From: Aliirhizobium smilacinae
GTDB lineage: Bacteria; Pseudomonadota; Alphaproteobacteria; Rhizobiales; Rhizobiaceae
NCBI RefSeq assembly: GCF_006335145.1
Contig: NZ_VDMN01000010.1
Location: 1 to 64,000, forward strand
DNA: 64,000 nt
Direction: 5' to 3'
Below, in pieces: positions 1-8,258 of the stretch. The notes below the pieces were generated by a model. The model ran no database searches. It was not told where the DNA came from and was given only the letters and a program-made list of their open reading frames with translations. Positions within the stretch are counted from its first letter, which is position 1. Every line of letters begins with the position of its first letter. The translations under genes and the position numbers were made by a program.

Positions 1-119
1 TTTTACAGTGTGGCTTCGCAAAACCACTGTGAGACCTGAGGCCCGGCTATGACCACCTGCTTCGCCTGATAGGGGCTACGCAACTGGTCAAAGCCTCATT
101 CAACGCAAACTTCCGAAGG

Positions 120-468
120 TGTTACGGCAGTGAGTTCACCAGCAACGCGGTCCCGCAATGGGCCGACCGGACGACAGTCGATTGGCAATACATCGCACCC
201 GGCAAACTGCTCCAGAACGCTTTCATTGAGAGCTTCAATGGTCGGCTGCGCGACGAGTTCTTGAATGAAATGCTCCTCTCAGCACTGACACAGTGCTTGA
301 TCAGTGCTCCCTGACTGAAGCAACGATTACAACGATCATCGACCACATTCTGGCCTCGGCTGGCTGATACCGGCCGAGTTCGCTCGGACCAGCAACCCGC
401 GGCGTGATGCAGTGGTGCGCAGCCGAAATGACTCCGCACAACAATCCACGGGCTACCGCCCGAGCTAG
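120..468 (+). pseudogene. IS3-family transposase remnant (OrfB C-terminal part)
   Basis: Two adjacent reading frames give the end of an IS3-family DDE transposase. Positions 120-314 contain the hallmark stretch GSEFTSN followed by YIAPGK and NAFIESFNGRLRDE, which covers the last two acidic residues of the catalytic triad region. That frame hits a stop at 312-314. From about 355 a second frame continues with GWLIPAEFARTSNPRRDAV and stops at 466-468. The gene is therefore 5'-truncated and frameshifted. No orfA and no clear terminal inverted repeats or target duplication are seen in the first 600 bases. It marks an old rearrangement at the edge of the catabolic island. Confidence 0.8.
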
Positions 469-648
469 CGAAACCAAAAATCGCGGCGCGAACTTAAAAC
501 TGGATAAAACTTAGGGCATGGTCACTCACTGTGAGGATTTCCCGAGCCTCTTCTTATCCGAAGGCGCTATTCACTTTGCCTATAGTGGCAGAAAAGCTTG
601 GACCCCGTACACCGAGATATCTCCACAGTCATCGCGTTGGTTAACTCT

Positions 649-1392
649 TTAATGAAGATGCTTCTCCAATGTCTTTGCCATCGTCAGTAATTCGGATCTA
701 CCCATATCGTTTGGCAGCAAAAGTGAAATTGCGGCTTGGCTGTTGTATATATTTGCCTTTTCGGCGGAGATGGCGATCGTTTTGAGTTCGCCACCAGCAT
801 GTTTTCTTGTGCCGAAGGCATAGCCTTCGGTCTTCAGCATGGCGATTTCCTGCATCACCATTTCGACATCCACATCCCATTCCCGATAGCGCTCGGTATT
901 GATCTCGATGATCCTGTCGCGGGCAGCTTCATCCATCTGTGCCAGGACACAGACGCCACCCAGGCCGACACCAAGCGGCAGGCGACCTCCGACACCTTGG
1001 AACAGGGATTGCATAGGCAAGGTTCCAAGCGCGAAATCCAGACAGACCGAATCCAGTCCGGAGCGCACCATGAGGTAACTGGAAAGTCCTGTTTCGGCGC
1101 TGATGCTGATCAGCGCCGGACGGTAGAAGTTCACCATGTCGTTGATGCTATGCGACTTGTTCGCCAGCGCATAGATACCGGGGCCGAGACGATAGGCGCC
1201 CCGCCGCCCCGATTGCTCGACAAGGCCGAATTGGCTGAGCGCCACAAGCGCTCGGTGAACGGCGGATTTGGCGTCGTCCAGCTTTGCCGCAAGATCGGAA
1301 AGCGTCAATCCCGGTGGATTGGCATCGCCCAGTGCCATGAGGATTTCGGCTGCGCGCATGACGTTGCTCGACGATTTCTTTTCCGCGCTCAA
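649..1392 (-). CDS. IclR-family transcriptional regulator
   Basis: This 247-residue protein has the normal IclR size. An N-terminal winged helix-turn-helix (about residues 8-70, with KLDDAKSAVHRAL as the recognition region) precedes an IclR effector-binding domain (about 80-247, with GVGGRLPLGVGLGG and the late RKHAGGE segment). It is the last gene on the minus strand after hyuA and hyuB, and a 130-bp gap with a strong inverted repeat separates it from hyuB. The likely role is ligand-responsive control of the hyuAB operon and the divergent peptide transporter, because the shared control region carries TCC-N7-GGA boxes of the kind IclR proteins can bind. The target and ligand are inferred, not shown. 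Confidence 0.85.
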   Translation of the reverse strand: MSAEKKSSSNVMRAAEILMALGDANPPGLTLSDLAAKLDDAKSAVHRALVALSQFGLVEQSGRRGAYRLGPGIYALANKSHSINDMVNFYRPALISISAETGLSSYLMVRSGLDSVCLDFALGTLPMQSLFQGVGGRLPLGVGLGGVCVLAQMDEAARDRIIEINTERYREWDVDVEMVMQEIAMLKTEGYAFGTRKHAGGELKTIAISAEKANIYNSQAAISLLLPNDMGRSELLTMAKTLEKHLH

Positions 1393-1416
1393 TCCCTGAG
1401 TCCTCCAAAGGCAGTG

Positions 1417-1453
1417 TATCGGCCTGCATGGTCTTTAACAGTGCAGGCCGATA
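1417..1453 (-). terminator. Perfect 12-bp inverted repeat between hyuB and iclR
   Basis: TATCGGCCTGCA (1417-1428) pairs perfectly with TGCAGGCCGATA (1442-1453) across a 13-base loop. On the minus strand it follows the hyuB stop and precedes the iclR start. There is no run of T after it, so it is either a weak or factor-dependent terminator or an mRNA-processing/stability hairpin that separates expression of hyuAB from iclR. The same gap holds ATTCC-GGGC-GGAAT (1492-1505) and the palindrome GAAACGTTTC (1468-1477), both possible regulator sites. Confidence 0.5.
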
Positions 1454-1522
1454 CGGGTTCAAGCTGTGAAACGTTTCCACCCGGCTTGTCAATTCCGGGC
1501 GGAATGCAACCAGGGTTAGGCT

Positions 1523-3166
1523 TTAGCCGTAAACCGATTCGGCTTCGGCAGCTGTCATTCGTCCTTGGCGTACATCGCTTTCAACCTGTGTCTTTTCGCG
1601 GCCATTCGGTGTTCCGTAACCGCCCGCGCCGGGGGTGACGATTTCCAGCAGGTCGCCGGCCTTGAGGTCTGTCGAGCCATCGACGAAGACGTCGCGGTTG
1701 CCGTTGAGGGTGAAGTAACCGCGCGCGCCTTCCCGCCCGCCATCTATGCCCCAGGGGGCGGAGATCAGGCGCGAACCCATGACCTGCACGCGGCAATCTG
1801 CCTCTGCGCGGTAGACACGGCGAAGGCCCATGCCGCCGCGGAACGTGCCGGCACCGCCGGAACCGTCCACCAGTTCATAACGGAGCAGCGTAATCGGGTA
1901 TTCGTTTTCGAGCGCCTCGACGGGAAGGTTGGAAGTGTTGGTCATGTGCACATGCACGCCGTCTAGGCCATCCTTGTTCCAACGCGCGCCGGAACCGCCG
2001 CCGATGGTTTCGAGATAGACCCAGAGGCTTTTGTCGGGACGGGTTCCGTTGAAGCTTGCGACGCCGACGGAGCCGTTAGAAGCGGCGGTTACCCGGTGCG
2101 GGATGACCTGCGCAAAGGCGCCGTGGACCAGATCGACCACGCGCTGGCAGGCCGTGATGCGCCCGTCAACTGCCGCCGGATGGCCGCAACGCAGAAGGCT
2201 GCCCTCTTCCGCCGTCACATGGATCGGGCGGGCGAGGCCGGCATTCGGCAGGATCGTCGGATCGACGATCGATTTTACCGCGTAATATACAGTTGCCAGA
2301 AGCGCGGTATAGACGACGTTGAGGCCGGCGCGCACCTGTGGCGGGCTAACGAAATCAAGGTGCATTTCATCACCCCTGACTTCGATCGTCACGCCGAATT
2401 CCAGTTCGCCGACAAGCGCTTCACTGTCGAAACGATCTTTGAATGAATAGGTGCCGTCGGGAATCGAGGCTATGCCAAGGCGCATCTTGCGCTCCGCATA
2501 GTTCATCAGTTCTGCGCCCGCGGCAAGAACCGTGTCCAGACCGTATTTATCGCAGAGTTCGTTGAGGCGGGTGATGCCGAGGCGGTTTGCCGCCATCTGG
2601 GCGCGCAGGTCGGAGACGCGTTCGTGCGGAACCTGGCAATTGAGTAAGAAGAGGCGCTGGATATCCTCCTGCAGCACACCTTCCTTGTAGAGGCGCACCG
2701 GCGGAATACGCAGGCCTTCCTGATAGATATGCGCATGGCCGCGATCGGCGAAGTCGGAATGGTGGGCGGTGTTGATGGCCCAAGCCACGAGATGCCCCTG
2801 AACGAATATCGGTGAGGCCATGACGATATCCGGCAGGTGGGTGCCGCCACCCTCATAGGCATCGTTGCCGATGAAGATGTCGCCGGGCTTGATGTTTTCC
2901 AGACCGGGTGTGTGCATCAGATAGGGGATGAAGCCGATGAAGCTGCCGAGATGCATGGGAATATGCTCGGCCTGGCACAACATTGCGCCATTGGCATCGA
3001 AGAGGGCAGTCGAGCAGTCGCGGCGCTCCTTGATATTGGTGGAATAGCTGGCGCGGACGAGCGCTTCGCCCATCTCCTCGACGGTCGAAGCAAAAGCGCT
3101 GGCAATCACTTCGACGGTAATCGGGTTGATGGCCGTGGTTTGTTCCTGATTGACGTTCAGCATCAC
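1523..3166 (-). CDS. hyuB: Hydantoinase B / 5-oxoprolinase family subunit (HyuB)
   Basis: The 547-residue protein matches the hydantoinase B family, which works with HyuA to open hydantoin-like or oxoproline rings at the expense of ATP. Family landmarks are PITVEVIASAF near the N-terminus, SYSTNIKERRDCSTALFD, the GNDAYEGGGTHLPD motif (conserved H and D) and TAHHSDFADRG, and a glycine-rich C-terminal barrel with PGAGGYG. Its start overlaps the hyuA stop (ATG at 3166, hyuA ends at 3163), so the two are translationally coupled and presumably form one complex. The exact substrate (N-methylhydantoin, hydantoin, 5-oxoproline or another lactam) cannot be decided from sequence. The protein is probably cytoplasmic, since no signal peptide is seen. 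Confidence 0.9.
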   Translation of the reverse strand: MMLNVNQEQTTAINPITVEVIASAFASTVEEMGEALVRASYSTNIKERRDCSTALFDANGAMLCQAEHIPMHLGSFIGFIPYLMHTPGLENIKPGDIFIGNDAYEGGGTHLPDIVMASPIFVQGHLVAWAINTAHHSDFADRGHAHIYQEGLRIPPVRLYKEGVLQEDIQRLFLLNCQVPHERVSDLRAQMAANRLGITRLNELCDKYGLDTVLAAGAELMNYAERKMRLGIASIPDGTYSFKDRFDSEALVGELEFGVTIEVRGDEMHLDFVSPPQVRAGLNVVYTALLATVYYAVKSIVDPTILPNAGLARPIHVTAEEGSLLRCGHPAAVDGRITACQRVVDLVHGAFAQVIPHRVTAASNGSVGVASFNGTRPDKSLWVYLETIGGGSGARWNKDGLDGVHVHMTNTSNLPVEALENEYPITLLRYELVDGSGGAGTFRGGMGLRRVYRAEADCRVQVMGSRLISAPWGIDGGREGARGYFTLNGNRDVFVDGSTDLKAGDLLEIVTPGAGGYGTPNGREKTQVESDVRQGRMTAAEAESVYG

Positions 3167-5214
3167 TTCGCCTCAAGCATGAGATTGAGATAGGCATCGA
3201 CGGTCGCGGTCGTATCCATCGGCACAACGGTGGTGGTATCCATCTGGTCGATGATTGCGGGACCGTGGACGACATTGCCGGCTTTCAGCTTGGCGCGGTC
3301 GTAGAGTGTCGCGGTGACGAAGCCGCCGGCTTCCATCATCCAGACTTCGCGAGAACCCGTGATCGCCGCGGACGAATCCGAGCCTTCGATTTCCGCCGGC
3401 TGGAACTGCGCCTTTTCGACAAGTCCGCTTGCGGCCAAGCGGAACGTCACCATCTGCACCGGCTCGCCTTCTGCAATGAAGCCGTAGAGCTGGCGATGGG
3501 CGTTGAGGAATGCTTCTTCGATCGCCGCAAAGGTTGCAGCCGTGACCTGTCCTGCCGGAACCGGGACCGAGATCTCGTAGTTCTGGCCGGCGTAACGGAC
3601 ATCGACCGTGCGGGAGATCTGCTGCGCCTGTGGGGCAATGCCTTCGCTCTCGAACCAAGCATAGGCTTTGGCCTCGAGGGCTGCGTAGATTTCGCCGATG
3701 CCGTCTGCACTTGCCTCGTCCAGACGAGTGAGTTGCGTGGAGGAGAAGTCGGTGCGCAGGTCGGTCATCAGCAGGCCGAGCGCGCAAAGGACGCCGGGCG
3801 TGCGGGGAATGAGGATGCGCTTCATGCCGAGTTCTTTTGCCAGACGCGCGGCGTGAACCGGGCCTGCACCGCCGAAAGCGACCATGGTGTATTCGCGCGG
3901 ATCGTGGCCGCGCTGCACGCTGATGACGCGGATGGCCTTGGCCATGTTGGCGGCAACGATATCGAGAATGCCGTTTGCCGTTTCCAGCACGCCCATGCCG
4001 AGCTTGTCAGCCAGCGTCTGGATCGCGGCGCGCGACAGTTCCTGATCAATCTTCATGCGGCCGTTGAGGAGGTATTTCGGGTTCTGCGTCTGCAGAAGCA
4101 CGTTGGCGTCCGTCACCGTCGGCTCCGGGTTGCCGAGACCGTAGCAGGACGGGCCGGGATTTGCGCCGGCGCTGCGGGGGCCGACCTTCAAGAAGCCGCC
4201 ATTGTCAACATACGCAATCGAGCCGCCACCGGCACCGACCGTATGGATGTCGAGCATCGGAGCCTTGATCGGATAACCATGCACGACGGATTCGTTGACG
4301 ACCTGGCATTTGCCGCCAGCCAGAAGAGCCACGTCACTCGACGTGCCGCCCATATCGAAGGTGATGAGGTTTTCGATGCCGGTCATGCGTCCGATCGCCT
4401 GTGCGGCGACCACGCCGGTGCTCGGGCCTGACAGTACGGTGCGGACGGGCAGGTCCGCAGCCGCATCAAAACCGATGACGCCGCCATTGGACTGGGTCAG
4501 TTGCGGGGCGACGGAAATGCCGAGGTCTTTCAGCTTGCCGCTGAGCGCATTGACATAACCCTTCATCACCGGGCCGAGATAGGCATTGACGACAGTGGTC
4601 GACAGACGCTCAAACTCGCGGAATTCCGGGGCGATCCTGTGCGACAGCGCGGAGAAGGCTTCCGGGAACTCTTCTTCGAGAATGCGCCCGGCGATCGCCT
4701 CGTGTTCGGAATTCAGGAAGCTGTAGAGGAAGCAGACTGCGACCGACTTGACGCCGGCCTTCTTCAACTCGCGTACGGCTGCGCGGAACTCTTCCTCATC
4801 AAGCGAAATTTCGGTATCGCCGTTCGACAGGACACGTTCCTTGACGCCGATGCGCAGATCGCGGCTGACCAGCGTATCGGGCTTGTCGGCCTGGATATCG
4901 TAAAGGTCCGGGCGCTTCTGGCGGCCGATTTCGAGCAGGTCGCGGAAGCCGTCGGTGGTGATCAGGCCGGTCTCCACGCCGCGGCCCTGGATCAGCGCGT
5001 TGGTGGCGACGGTGGTGCCGTGGCCGAGAAAGGCAACGTCGGAAGCCGTGGTTCCGACTTCGCGAAGACCTTCTTCCACACCTTGGGTAATGCCGCGGGA
5101 AGGATCGTCCGGGGTGGACGACACCTTCCAGATTTTCACCTCTCCGGTGTTCTCTTCAAACAGACATACATCGGTAAACGTACCGCCGGAATCCACGCCA
5201 ATGCGCCAGACCAT
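3163..5214 (-). CDS. hyuA: Hydantoinase A / 5-oxoprolinase family subunit (HyuA), ATP-dependent
   Basis: The 683-residue protein has the full length of an N-methylhydantoinase A subunit. It carries the ASKHA-type nucleotide-binding fold: the first phosphate loop GVDSGGTFTD at residues 5-14, GHGTTVATNALIQ, the second phosphate loop TFDMGGTSSD, and the GAGGGSIA and GANPGPSCYG motifs. It should supply ATP-driven phosphorylation of the lactam so that the partner HyuB can complete ring hydrolysis. ATG at 5214 is preceded by a good AAGGGGAA ribosome site on the minus strand. The promoter TTGACA-N17-TTACAT (5290 down to 5262) lies about 50 bases upstream and belongs to the mirror-symmetric control region shared with the divergent transporter. 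The co-located peptide importer suggests that the lactam derives from an amino acid or peptide. Confidence 0.92.
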   Translation of the reverse strand: MVWRIGVDSGGTFTDVCLFEENTGEVKIWKVSSTPDDPSRGITQGVEEGLREVGTTASDVAFLGHGTTVATNALIQGRGVETGLITTDGFRDLLEIGRQKRPDLYDIQADKPDTLVSRDLRIGVKERVLSNGDTEISLDEEEFRAAVRELKKAGVKSVAVCFLYSFLNSEHEAIAGRILEEEFPEAFSALSHRIAPEFREFERLSTTVVNAYLGPVMKGYVNALSGKLKDLGISVAPQLTQSNGGVIGFDAAADLPVRTVLSGPSTGVVAAQAIGRMTGIENLITFDMGGTSSDVALLAGGKCQVVNESVVHGYPIKAPMLDIHTVGAGGGSIAYVDNGGFLKVGPRSAGANPGPSCYGLGNPEPTVTDANVLLQTQNPKYLLNGRMKIDQELSRAAIQTLADKLGMGVLETANGILDIVAANMAKAIRVISVQRGHDPREYTMVAFGGAGPVHAARLAKELGMKRILIPRTPGVLCALGLLMTDLRTDFSSTQLTRLDEASADGIGEIYAALEAKAYAWFESEGIAPQAQQISRTVDVRYAGQNYEISVPVPAGQVTAATFAAIEEAFLNAHRQLYGFIAEGEPVQMVTFRLAASGLVEKAQFQPAEIEGSDSSAAITGSREVWMMEAGGFVTATLYDRAKLKAGNVVHGPAIIDQMDTTTVVPMDTTATVDAYLNLMLEAK

Positions 5215-5663
5215 GAAGTTCCCCTTCTTGTTTTGAGGCTGTGTCGCCCCGAAGTGGCTTCATGTAAGAACCGAAGAAAAAAACTGTCAACTAAATTCCA
5301 ATAAATGGATCATCTATTATTTTATATTCCTATAATAGGATTAAAAGGCGTATTTTTGACATTTATTTGCTGGCCGCAGCTTTTTTATTCCGATAATTGG
5401 ACTTAAGATAATTATTTGGCCCTTTTATAGGAATTTGCTTGACGATTTTCATTTCTGGTTCTTAGCTTGACCGCATGGAACCACAGGCCTCGGCCTTTCG
5501 GATTTCCTTGAAGCCGCAGCTCCGTCATCGGGTGGAAAAGATGATGCGAGAAGCGTGACTAAACAGGTTGATGCTTGATCAGCAAGGCATCCGCGAAAGC
5601 ATGAAGACATGCGCGCCGTGCCTTGAAGCCATAAACAGACAGGCCATAAAAGAGGGAACTGCT
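5215..5663. other. 449-bp intergenic region, AT-rich, no gene
   Basis: The gap between hyuA and the peptide-binding protein gene is markedly AT-rich between about 5275 and 5455 compared with the coding sequence on both sides. It contains the symmetric control region described separately. From 5468 to 5663 there is a transcript leader with several possible upstream starts. The translation start preferred for the next gene is ATG 5664. Confidence 0.7.
5262..5467. promoter_or_regulatory. Divergent hyuA/transporter control region with four phased operator boxes
   Basis: Four 13-bp boxes are visible: TCCAATAAATGGA (5297-5309), TCCTATAATAGGA (5328-5340), TCCGATAATTGGA (5389-5401) and the weaker CCCTTTTATAGGA (5420-5432). 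Their centres are 31, 61 and 31 bp apart, close to 3, 6 and 3 helical turns. The minus-strand promoter is TTGACA (5290-5285) N17 TTACAT (5267-5262). The plus-strand promoter is TTGACG (5439-5444) N17 TTAGCT (5462-5467). All these elements are exactly symmetric about 5364.5, and each outer box ends 6 bp from its -35 hexamer. This looks like a site for a dimeric regulator controlling both operons, possibly as an activator. The IclR protein encoded nearby is the first candidate. The -10 hexamers are weak matches. Confidence 0.7.
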
Positions 5664-7193
5664 ATGATTGTTAACCGCCGAGATCTCCTCAAATATCTCG
5701 CCATATCCAGCGCCGCCGCAGCACTTCCCGGTCAGCTTTTTGCTGCTCCGGCGGCTAAGACCCTGCGGGTCGGTCTGTCCACCTATCCGTCGCATTTTCG
5801 TCCCTGGATCAATGTCGGTTACGCGGGCCAGCTCGTGTCCGCGCTGATCAACCGCAACCTGGTCACCTATGATGCCAAGGGCCAGCTGGTCGGCGAACTG
5901 GCGGAAAGCTGGAAGCGCGAGAACGACCTGACCTGGGCTTTCGTCCTCAAGGACGTGAAATTCTCGAACGGCCAGCCGGTGACCTCGGCCGACGTGAAGT
6001 GGACGCTGGAAAAGATCGCGGCCGAAGGCTCCGGCGCATATATGCGTGATCCGGTGACGCATGTCGCGTCGATCGAGATCGTCGATGACCGCAATTTTAA
6101 GCTCGTCACCAAAGAACCTGACGTAACCATTCCCTCCGTCATGGCCTATCCGTTCTTGGCTATCATTGCGGCCGGCTCTACCGACAGCCAGGAGCAGGGG
6201 ATCGGCGCAGGTCCGTTCACCATCGTTTCCGCCGAAAAGGGCGTCGGCATTTCGCTGACGGCCTCGGAGCATTATTTCAAGGAAGGCCTTCCGTCCTTCA
6301 AGGACGTGCAGATCACTCCTTATGCGGATGAAAACCTGCGTGTTGCAGCGCTTACCGCGGGCGATGTCGACCTGATCGACTACGTTCCGTGGAGCGCGAT
6401 GGACACGATCGAAAAGGATGCCAATCTCAAGCTCGACGCCATGGCTTCCGGTGCGTTCATGTATCTGAGCTTCAACGGTTCGGGCGTGTTCAAGGATCCG
6501 AAGCTGCGTCAGGCCGTCGCCTTCGGCATCCGCCGCGAGGAAATCGTCAACACCATGTTTTATGGCCGCGGCGCGCCGCTTGCCGGCGTTCCGCGCCCGT
6601 CGGTCTCGCCTTACTATAACAAGGAATTGGCCAATTACTGGTCATATGATCCGGCAAAGGCAAAGGCCCTGCTGAAGGAAGCTGGTTACGAGAACGGTCT
6701 TGAGGTCTCGCTTCTGGCCACCTCGCAATATACGATGCATTCCGGCATCGCCGTGCTGGTCCAGTCGCATCTGGCGGAAATCGGTATCAAGGTGAACCTG
6801 ACCATGCCGGACTGGGCAACCCGCGTGACGATGGGCAATCGCGGCGTCGGCGACTTCGCGGTTCAGGGCATCGGCATCGATACGCTCGATCCGGATGCGG
6901 CGGCAACCGTCATCGATCCGTCCTTGACTCAGACATTCCTGCGAAGCCGCAACTTCGAGGTTCCGGGCCTGACCGACCTGTTGCAACGCGGCCGCCAGGA
7001 AGGCGACGAAGCCAAGCGTATCGCGCTTTACGCCGAAGTCGACAAACTGGTCTGCGACAATACCAGCTTCTGCGGCCTCGCTTATCGCGCCACCGGTTTT
7101 GCCCGAGCCAAGAGCGTCAGCAATCTCGAACTGCTTCCGGACCAGATGTCGCCCTTCTCGGCAACATTGTTCGACAAGCTGGCGCTTGCCTGA
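5664..7193 (+). CDS. Peptide-type ABC transporter substrate-binding protein (SBP_bac_5), Tat signal
   Basis: This is a 509-residue periplasmic solute-binding protein of the DppA/OppA family. It shows the family order: TLRVGLSTYP, then LVTYDAKGQLVGELAESW, then ADVKWTLEKI, then KAKALLKEAGY, and a late CGLAYRA segment. ATG 5664 has an AGAGGGA ribosome site. An in-frame upstream TTG at 5568 would add 32 residues ahead of the signal and is less likely. The N-terminus NRRDLLKYLAISS with following Ala/Leu stretch and LFAAPA cleavage region fits a twin-arginine (Tat) export signal, suggesting folding before export. It is first in an operon with two permeases and a double ATPase. Cargo is probably a peptide or peptide-like molecule linked to the hydantoinase. 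Confidence 0.88.
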   Translation: MIVNRRDLLKYLAISSAAAALPGQLFAAPAAKTLRVGLSTYPSHFRPWINVGYAGQLVSALINRNLVTYDAKGQLVGELAESWKRENDLTWAFVLKDVKFSNGQPVTSADVKWTLEKIAAEGSGAYMRDPVTHVASIEIVDDRNFKLVTKEPDVTIPSVMAYPFLAIIAAGSTDSQEQGIGAGPFTIVSAEKGVGISLTASEHYFKEGLPSFKDVQITPYADENLRVAALTAGDVDLIDYVPWSAMDTIEKDANLKLDAMASGAFMYLSFNGSGVFKDPKLRQAVAFGIRREEIVNTMFYGRGAPLAGVPRPSVSPYYNKELANYWSYDPAKAKALLKEAGYENGLEVSLLATSQYTMHSGIAVLVQSHLAEIGIKVNLTMPDWATRVTMGNRGVGDFAVQGIGIDTLDPDAAATVIDPSLTQTFLRSRNFEVPGLTDLLQRGRQEGDEAKRIALYAEVDKLVCDNTSFCGLAYRATGFARAKSVSNLELLPDQMSPFSATLFDKLALA

Positions 7194-7206
7194 CACATCT
7201 CCCCAG

Positions 7207-7240
7207 CGCTTCCGCTTGCATTCCCGTGCAGGTGGAAGCG
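7207..7240 (+). other. Stem-loop between binding-protein and permease genes
   Basis: CGCTTCCGCTTGCA (7207-7220) pairs with TGCAGGTGGAAGCG (7227-7240) as a continuous 14-bp stem including two G-U pairs, with a 6-base loop. There is no T run, so read-through is expected. Hairpins at this position commonly protect the upstream binding-protein message and so raise the ratio of binding protein to membrane subunits. Confidence 0.65.
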
Positions 7241-7310
7241 AAATGGCATTGATTGCCGCGTCGCATGACTGCGGCGGCCTGTGCCGTGACCAAGAGAGAA
7301 TAGGGGCTTC

Positions 7311-8258
7311 ATGTTCTGGTTTCTAAGACGCGGGTTTGCTAGTCTGATCATGTTATGGGTGATCGTGACACTGGTTTTCATGTCCATTCATTTCGTGCCC
7401 GGTGATCCCGTCGAACTGCTTCTGTCACAGGATGGCGGTTCGGCCGATCCGGCAACCGTGCAGATGATCCGCGAGGATCTCGGGCTCAACCGGCCGATCG
7501 TCGAGCAGTATGTGGAAAAGCTGAAGGGTCTTGCCTCCTTCGATCTCGGGCGCTCCATGGTCGACGATAGTTCCGTATCGGCGGAAATCGCCCGCCGGCT
7601 GCCGCGCACGCTGGAACTGATCGGGCTTGCAGCGCTGATCAGCCTCATCATCGGAATTCCGGCCGGCATCTATGCAGCGCTTCACACCGGCAGATCGTTC
7701 GATCGCGTCGCATCCTATCTGGCAGGTTTTGCGCAGGGCATTCCGGTTTTCGTACTGGGCACGCTTCTCATTCTCGTCTTCTCGCAGATGCTGAAGCTGA
7801 CATCGGCGGGCGGTTTTGTGGCGTTTTCGCAAGCGCCGGGCAAACACATGCTGCTGCTGCTGATGCCTTCATTTTCCATCGGTATCGGCCTAGCCGCGAT
7901 CGTCTTCCGGATCACCCGCGCCTCGACGCTCGAGGTGCTGCCGCTCGACTATGTCCGCACGGCACGTGCCAAGGGGTTGGGTGATCGCCGTATCGTTCTC
8001 CACCACATCCTTCGCAATGCGCTGATCCCCGTCATCACCATCTTCGCGCTGCAGATCGGCTCACTGCTCGGCGGCACGGTGCTTGTCGAATATGTGTTCA
8101 ACTGGCCGGGTCTGTCGGGAATGCTGGTCAGCGGCGTTAATGCCCGTGACTATCCGACCGTGACCGGCGTCATTTTGGTGATCTCGGCACTCTTCATCGG
8201 CCTTAACTTCCTGGTGGATGTTCTTTACGGCCTGACTGACCCGCGGGTACGCAAATGA
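7311..8258 (+). CDS. Dipeptide-type ABC transporter permease (DppB-like)
   Basis: The 315-residue inner-membrane protein follows the BPD_transp_1 pattern. It has an N-terminal membrane segment with the family phrase FVPGDPVELLL, then five further hydrophobic segments. The cytoplasmic EAA-type loop reads ARAKGLGDRRIVLHHILRNALIPV and couples to the ATPase. It ends with LTDPRVRK, typical of DppB proteins. Its stop overlaps the next permease start by 4 bp (ATGA-type junction at 8255-8258). It forms the heteromeric channel with the downstream DppC-like protein. Confidence 0.93.
   Translation: MFWFLRRGFASLIMLWVIVTLVFMSIHFVPGDPVELLLSQDGGSADPATVQMIREDLGLNRPIVEQYVEKLKGLASFDLGRSMVDDSSVSAEIARRLPRTLELIGLAALISLIIGIPAGIYAALHTGRSFDRVASYLAGFAQGIPVFVLGTLLILVFSQMLKLTSAGGFVAFSQAPGKHMLLLLMPSFSIGIGLAAIVFRITRASTLEVLPLDYVRTARAKGLGDRRIVLHHILRNALIPVITIFALQIGSLLGGTVLVEYVFNWPGLSGMLVSGVNARDYPTVTGVILVISALFIGLNFLVDVLYGLTDPRVRK

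Noticed and set aside
736..1638. Plus-strand open frame of 300 codons across iclR and the hyuB end
   Set aside because: It is antisense to a well-supported IclR gene and shows no protein family features.
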